64,000 bases of DNA from a bacterium (GTDB taxonomy: Bacteria; Sysuimicrobiota; Sysuimicrobiia; Sysuimicrobiales; Segetimicrobiaceae), in contig DASSJF010000082.1 in the NCBI GenBank assembly GCA_035691305.1, positions 1 through 64,000 of the forward strand, written 5' to 3'. Of this stretch, positions 60,656 to 64,000 are shown one piece after another (within the stretch, counting starts at the first letter, position 1; each line of letters starts with the position of its first letter). Under the pieces are notes generated by a model. The model saw only the letters and a program-made list of their open reading frames with translations, was not told the origin of the DNA and made no database searches. The position numbers were made by a program, and so were the translations under genes.

Positions 60656-60664
60656 CGGGGCGGA

Positions 60665-61141
60665 TCAGGCCCGGGGGTCGACGAGGAACAGCGGCTGCCC
60701 GTACTCGACCGGCGCACCGTTCTCGGCGAGCACGCGCACGACGCGGCCGGCCACTTCGCTCGGGATCTCGTTGAACATCTTCATCGCTTCCAGCACGCAG
60801 ACCGTCTGGCCGGTCTGCACCACGTCGCCCTCGCTGACGAACGGCGGGGCGTCCGGCTTCGGCGCTCGGTAGAACGTGCCCACCATCGGCGCGACGATCG
60901 GGACGTAGCGCCCCGCGCCGTCTCCGGCGGGGCGGCTGCCGTCGGGCGAGGCTCCTGCGGCCTCGGCGCCCGGGTGGGCGGGACCGCCCGCGGACGGCGC
61001 GGCGGCCGTGACCGGGGCCGTCTTCTTCACCTTGACTTTGACGTGCGCGGCTTCCACTTCGAGTTCGGCGATGTCTGCTTCAGCCGCCAGCTGAATGATC
61101 GCGCGAATCTCGTCAAGGTCGATGCGGTCCCGGTCGGCCAT
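60665..61141 (-). CDS. accB: Biotin carboxyl carrier protein
   Basis: A 158-residue BCCP. An N-terminal helical segment (DLDEIRAIIQLAAEADIAEL) precedes an Ala/Pro-rich linker (residues 43-75). The biotinyl domain carries the thumb-containing layout APMVGTFYRAPKPDAPPFVS, with the biotinylated Lys in VLEAMKMFNEI near residue 120. It shuttles carboxybiotin between AccC and AccAD. It starts 1 bp after the accA stop, within the same operon. Confidence 0.97.
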   Translation of the reverse strand: MADRDRIDLDEIRAIIQLAAEADIAELEVEAAHVKVKVKKTAPVTAAAPSAGGPAHPGAEAAGASPDGSRPAGDGAGRYVPIVAPMVGTFYRAPKPDAPPFVSEGDVVQTGQTVCVLEAMKMFNEIPSEVAGRVVRVLAENGAPVEYGQPLFLVDPRA

Positions 61142-61142
61142 C

Positions 61143-62201
61143 TCAGCCCTCTGCCGGCGGACTCGCCGGCGCAGACGTCATTCCGGCGACCGGCGCCGGG
61201 GAGACGTCCATCTCGCGCACGCGGCCGATGCGGCGGAACTTCTCGTAGCGGGCGTGGAGCAGGGCATCGAGGGGCTGCTCGAGCAGGCGTTCGAGGTGGC
61301 GGCGGACCGCGCCGGCCACCGCGTTGACCGCGGCGCCGCGGTTCGCGTGCGCGCCGCCCGGCGGCTCGGGGACGATCTCGTCCACGATGCCGAACGCCTC
61401 GAGGTCCGGTGCGGTGATGCGCAACGCGGCCGCGGCCTCACGGCTGCGCGTGCCGTCGCGCCACAGGATCGCGGCGCAGCCTTCCGGGGAGATCACCGAG
61501 TACACCGCGTGCCGGAGCATCAGCACCGCGTCGCCGACGCCGATCGCCAGGGCGCCCCCGCTGCCGCCCTCGCCGGTGATCACGGTGACGATCGGCGTGC
61601 GCAGCCGCGCCATCTCGAGCAGCGCGTGCGCGATCGCCTCGCTCTGCCCCCGTTCCTCGGCGTCTTTGCCGGGGTAGGCGCCGGGCGTGTCGATCAGCGT
61701 TACGACCGGGAGGCGCAGTTTCTCCGCGAGCTTCATCACGCGGACGGCCTTGCGGTAGCCTTCGGGGTTCGGCATCGCGAAGTTGCGGGCGATGTTCTCG
61801 CGGGTGTCGCGCCCCTTGGCGTGGCCGATCAGCGCCGCGGCACGGCCGCCTTCGGGCATGTCGATCCAGCCGAGCCCGGCGACGATCGCGGGATCGTCGC
61901 GGTGCATGCGGTCGCCGCGCAGTTCGACGAAGTCTCGCGCCAGCGCCGCGACGTAGTCGCCGACTTTGGGGCGTTCCGGATGGCGGGCCAGCTGCACGGT
62001 CTGCCACGGCGACGGATCGCGGGCGATCGCCTCGCGCAGTTCCTGCGCCCGCGCTTCGAGGACGGTAATCTGGGCGTTGAGGTCCATCCGCTGCACGCTC
62101 GTAATCTTGCGGAGCTCCCCGATCTGCCGCTCCACCTCGGCGACTTCGCGCTCGAGGGCCTCGCCCGCGGAGACCGGCGCGTCAGACGCTCGGCTGTTCA
62201 C
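61143..62201 (-). CDS. accA: Acetyl-CoA carboxylase carboxyltransferase alpha subunit
   Basis: A 352-residue carboxyltransferase alpha subunit, slightly longer than the usual 320 because of a C-terminal extension rich in Ala and Pro. The N-terminal coiled region, the GLGWIDMPEGGRAAALIGHA block, the NFAMPNPEGYRKAVRVMKLA segment, the EGGSGGALAIGVGD oxyanion region and the SPEGCAAILWRDGTRSREAA block are all present. Its start overlaps the end of accD by 20 bp, which couples translation of the two halves of the transferase. Confidence 0.96.
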   Translation of the reverse strand: MNSRASDAPVSAGEALEREVAEVERQIGELRKITSVQRMDLNAQITVLEARAQELREAIARDPSPWQTVQLARHPERPKVGDYVAALARDFVELRGDRMHRDDPAIVAGLGWIDMPEGGRAAALIGHAKGRDTRENIARNFAMPNPEGYRKAVRVMKLAEKLRLPVVTLIDTPGAYPGKDAEERGQSEAIAHALLEMARLRTPIVTVITGEGGSGGALAIGVGDAVLMLRHAVYSVISPEGCAAILWRDGTRSREAAAALRITAPDLEAFGIVDEIVPEPPGGAHANRGAAVNAVAGAVRRHLERLLEQPLDALLHARYEKFRRIGRVREMDVSPAPVAGMTSAPASPPAEG

Positions 62202-63102
62202 CGGCAGGAACCTCCTCGGTCGGCCAGGCCGCGCCTCGGGCCGCGTCCGTCCAGGCGGCGTCGACCGGCGCGCCGCACAGACGCAGGAGGCGGCCCAGCG
62301 TGGCGCGGAGCTCGGCGCGCGGGACGATCGCGTCGATCAGGCCGTGCTCGAGCACGAACTCGGACGTCTGAAACCCGTCCGGCAGCTTCTGGCGGATCGT
62401 TTGCTCGATCACGCGCCGCCCGGCGAACCCGATCAAGGCGCCCGGTTCGGCGAGCACGACGTCGCCCTGAAACGCGAACGACGCGGCGACGCCGCCGGTC
62501 GTGGGATCGCAGAGCACCGAGATGAAGGCGACGCCGGCGTCGGCGAGGCGCGCCAGCGCGACGCTGGTCTTCGCCATCTGCATGAGGGACAGCGTCCCCT
62601 CCTGCATGCGCGCGCCCCCGGACGCCGAAAACACGACGAGCGGCGTCCGCGAGTCGGCGGCGCGCTCCGCCGCGCGGGCGATCTTCTCGCCTACGACGGA
62701 CCCCATGCTGCCTCCGAGGAAGGCGAACTCCATCGCCGCGGCGACGAGACCAGCGCCCTCGATCGCGCCGGTGCCGGTCAGCACAGCCTCCGGCATCGAG
62801 GTCCGCCGCTGTGCCTCGTCCACGCGCAGCGGGTAAGGCTTCTCGTCCACGAACGAAAGCGGATCGTCGGGCGCGAGGTGTCCGTCGAATTCGCGAAACG
62901 ACCCCGCGTCCAGCACCAGCGCCAGGCGCTCGGCCGCGGACAGCCGGTGATGGTAGCCGCACCTCGGGCAGACGCGATAGGCGCGCTCCAACTCCCGGCG
63001 GTATACGAGGCCGGTACAGCGGGGACACTTGATCCAGAGGCCCGCGGGGATCTCCCGGCGTCCGGAGGAGGCGACCTTTGGCCGGTTCAGCCAGTTCAGC
63101 AC
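62182..63102 (-). CDS. accD: Acetyl-CoA carboxylase carboxyltransferase beta subunit
   Basis: A 306-residue carboxyltransferase beta subunit. A four-cysteine zinc ribbon (CPRC and CPRCGYHHRL, residues 25-47) binds mRNA and DNA in homologues. It is followed by the FLGGSMGSVVGEKIARAAE block, SGGARMQEGTLSLMQM and GFAGRRVIEQTIRQKLPDGF. It transfers CO2 from carboxybiotin to acetyl-CoA together with AccA. It is the first gene of the operon, about 30 nt downstream of a good promoter. The C-terminal 30 residues are not conserved-looking. Confidence 0.97.
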   Translation of the reverse strand: MLNWLNRPKVASSGRREIPAGLWIKCPRCTGLVYRRELERAYRVCPRCGYHHRLSAAERLALVLDAGSFREFDGHLAPDDPLSFVDEKPYPLRVDEAQRRTSMPEAVLTGTGAIEGAGLVAAAMEFAFLGGSMGSVVGEKIARAAERAADSRTPLVVFSASGGARMQEGTLSLMQMAKTSVALARLADAGVAFISVLCDPTTGGVAASFAFQGDVVLAEPGALIGFAGRRVIEQTIRQKLPDGFQTSEFVLEHGLIDAIVPRAELRATLGRLLRLCGAPVDAAWTDAARGAAWPTEEVPAGEQPSV

Positions 63103-63137
63103 GGCACGGCCCGCCCCGAGGGTTTCGCCACGGCGCG

Positions 63138-63166
63138 ATTATACCGTACGCCCTCCGAGGCGGCAA
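63138..63166 (-). promoter_or_regulatory. Promoter of the acc operon
   Basis: On the minus strand TTGCCG (63166-63161), a 17-bp spacer and a perfect TATAAT (63143-63138). Transcription would begin near 63131, giving a leader of about 29 nt before accD. It faces away from the HtrA promoter 70 bp off. Confidence 0.7.
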
Positions 63167-63207
63167 ACGCGCGCGGGAGCGTGAGGCGGAGGCGCCATCT
63201 TACCGGA

Positions 63208-63216
63208 TGTTATAAT
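63208..63216 (+). promoter_or_regulatory. Extended -10 promoter of the HtrA gene
   Basis: TGTTATAAT is a perfect extended -10 (TGn followed by TATAAT). No clear -35 is seen, which is normal for this class. The start would be near 63223, with the GGAGGG ribosome-binding site at 63237-63242 before ATG 63251. Confidence 0.7.
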
Positions 63217-63250
63217 GGAAACGCCGGGACAGTTAGGGAGGGATACTTCA

Positions 63251-64000
63251 ATGGTTACCGATGCTCCGTCCGCGCCCCGCCGCGGCCGGCTGGGGTATAC
63301 CGCGGCGGTGGTGCTGGCCCTGGCCGCCGTGGTCGTAGGCGCGGGCGTTGGGGGCATGGTGCTTCCCCAATACTTTCATCCGGTCTTCGGGGGGCACCCC
63401 GCGCCGCCGGGCGGTCCGCAGCAGCTGTCCGCGCCGCCGGCCGGACAGGCGCCGGCCGCGAACCCGCCGGCCGCGCAGGCGCCGGCTCTTCCCACGCCGG
63501 TTCCGTCCGTCGGTCTCACGCAGGAAGAGAATACCGTCATCAACGTTGTGAAGCACGTCCGGCCGTCGGTGGTCAACATCGACACCGAAGCGCAGGTCCA
63601 GACGATGTTCGGCGTCTTCCCGCAGCAGGGCGCGGGCTCCGGGGTGATCGTGCGGCCCGACGGCTACATCCTCACCAACAACCATGTGGTGCAGGGCGCG
63701 CAGAAGATCAAGGTGACGCTGCTGAGCGGCAAGGTGTTGGCCGGCAAAATCGTCGGCACGGACCCGATCGCCGACCTCGCCGTGATCAAAGTCGAGTCGG
63801 CGGAGCCGCTGCCCGCCGCGGCCCTCGGCTCGAGCCGCGACCTCCAGGTCGGCCAGATCGCGATCGCGATCGGGAACCCGTTCGGGCTCGGCAGCACGGT
63901 CACGACCGGCGTCATCAGCGCGCTCAACCGCAACATTCAGCTGCCGAACCTGATCGTGGAGAACCTGATCCAGACGTCGGCGTTGATCAACCCCGGCAAC
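63251..64000 (+). CDS. HtrA/DegP-family serine protease (cut by the window end)
   Basis: The first 250 residues of a trypsin-like HtrA protease; the gene continues past the window. An N-terminal signal anchor (GYTAAVVLALAAVVVGAGVG, residues 16-35) is followed by a 45-residue Pro/Ala/Gln-rich linker. The protease domain then begins ENTVINVVKHVRPSVVNIDT. Catalytic His is in LTNNHVV (about residue 140) and Asp in DPIADLAVIK (about residue 174). The window ends at QTSALINPGN, just before the expected GNSGG serine loop. Envelope quality control is the usual role. Confidence 0.95.
   Translation, partial: MVTDAPSAPRRGRLGYTAAVVLALAAVVVGAGVGGMVLPQYFHPVFGGHPAPPGGPQQLSAPPAGQAPAANPPAAQAPALPTPVPSVGLTQEENTVINVVKHVRPSVVNIDTEAQVQTMFGVFPQQGAGSGVIVRPDGYILTNNHVVQGAQKIKVTLLSGKVLAGKIVGTDPIADLAVIKVESAEPLPAAALGSSRDLQVGQIAIAIGNPFGLGSTVTTGVISALNRNIQLPNLIVENLIQTSALINPGN

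Overview
The window is about 64 kb of GC-rich chromosomal DNA (roughly 70% GC in most genes), densely coding on both strands, with short intergenic gaps and several GTGA or ATGA start/stop overlaps. The gene content fits an uncultivated, free-living heterotroph of the Terrabacteria type: GH57 alpha-glucan enzymes, glucosyl-3-phosphoglycerate synthase, an accDABC operon, slipin, and many orphan transport and lipid genes. A candidate phylum is plausible, but no rRNA is present and nothing in the sequence fixes the taxonomy.

Layout. 0-13 kb is a catabolic and transport region: a cupin, a sulfopyruvate-decarboxylase-like ThDP enzyme in two subunits, a cyclase-family hydrolase, an MFS exporter, an FAD oxidoreductase, a succinate-semialdehyde-dehydrogenase-like ALDH divergent from a class III aminotransferase, an enoyl-CoA hydratase, and a TauE/SafE exporter with its DUF1634 partner. 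13-21 kb is a membrane-lipid region: three PlsC-type acyltransferases (one with about 50 residues missing between its motifs), an apparent fragment of an acyl-CoA ligase N-terminus, an MFS transporter, a hydrolase, a NarL-type two-component pair, a CDP-alcohol phosphatidyltransferase and tRNA-Glu. 21.5-25 kb holds a small HExxH protein and a Lon-like protease.

25-34 kb is one + strand operon for a compact type IV secretion-like machine: VirB10-, VirB2-, VirB3-, VirB4-, VirB5- and VirB6-like proteins, an unassigned exported protein, and a VirD4-like coupling ATPase. No relaxase, VirB11 or integrase lies nearby. This is the strongest candidate for an unusual system in the window.

34-38.5 kb carries an MrfA/Hrq1-type helicase, a DUF899 protein and an ArsR/AHSA1 pair with a clear promoter and operator. 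38.5-49.6 kb is a carbohydrate and osmolyte region: a DUF3536 GH57 protein, glgC and a GH57 branching enzyme in one operon; a GT4 glycosyltransferase, GpgS and MscS in another; and a divergent phosphosugar isomerase and UgpC/MsmX-type ABC ATPase.

49.6-52.6 kb is a decayed integrative element about 2.95 kb long. It is bounded by a 35-bp perfect repeat of the 3' end of the ABC ATPase gene. Inside are a 5'-truncated tyrosine recombinase, a leader resembling a SAM riboswitch followed by a terminator, an NADP-dependent oxidoreductase, and a lower-GC membrane-protein segment. 52.7-57.7 kb has an Flp-like pilin, a GNAT-like protein, a DUF6812-like protein, a PilB/GspE ATPase, a PAS-GGDEF cyclase and a STAS protein. 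57.7-64 kb has a slipin, an exported protein, accD-accA-accB-accC, and a divergent HtrA protease cut by the window end.
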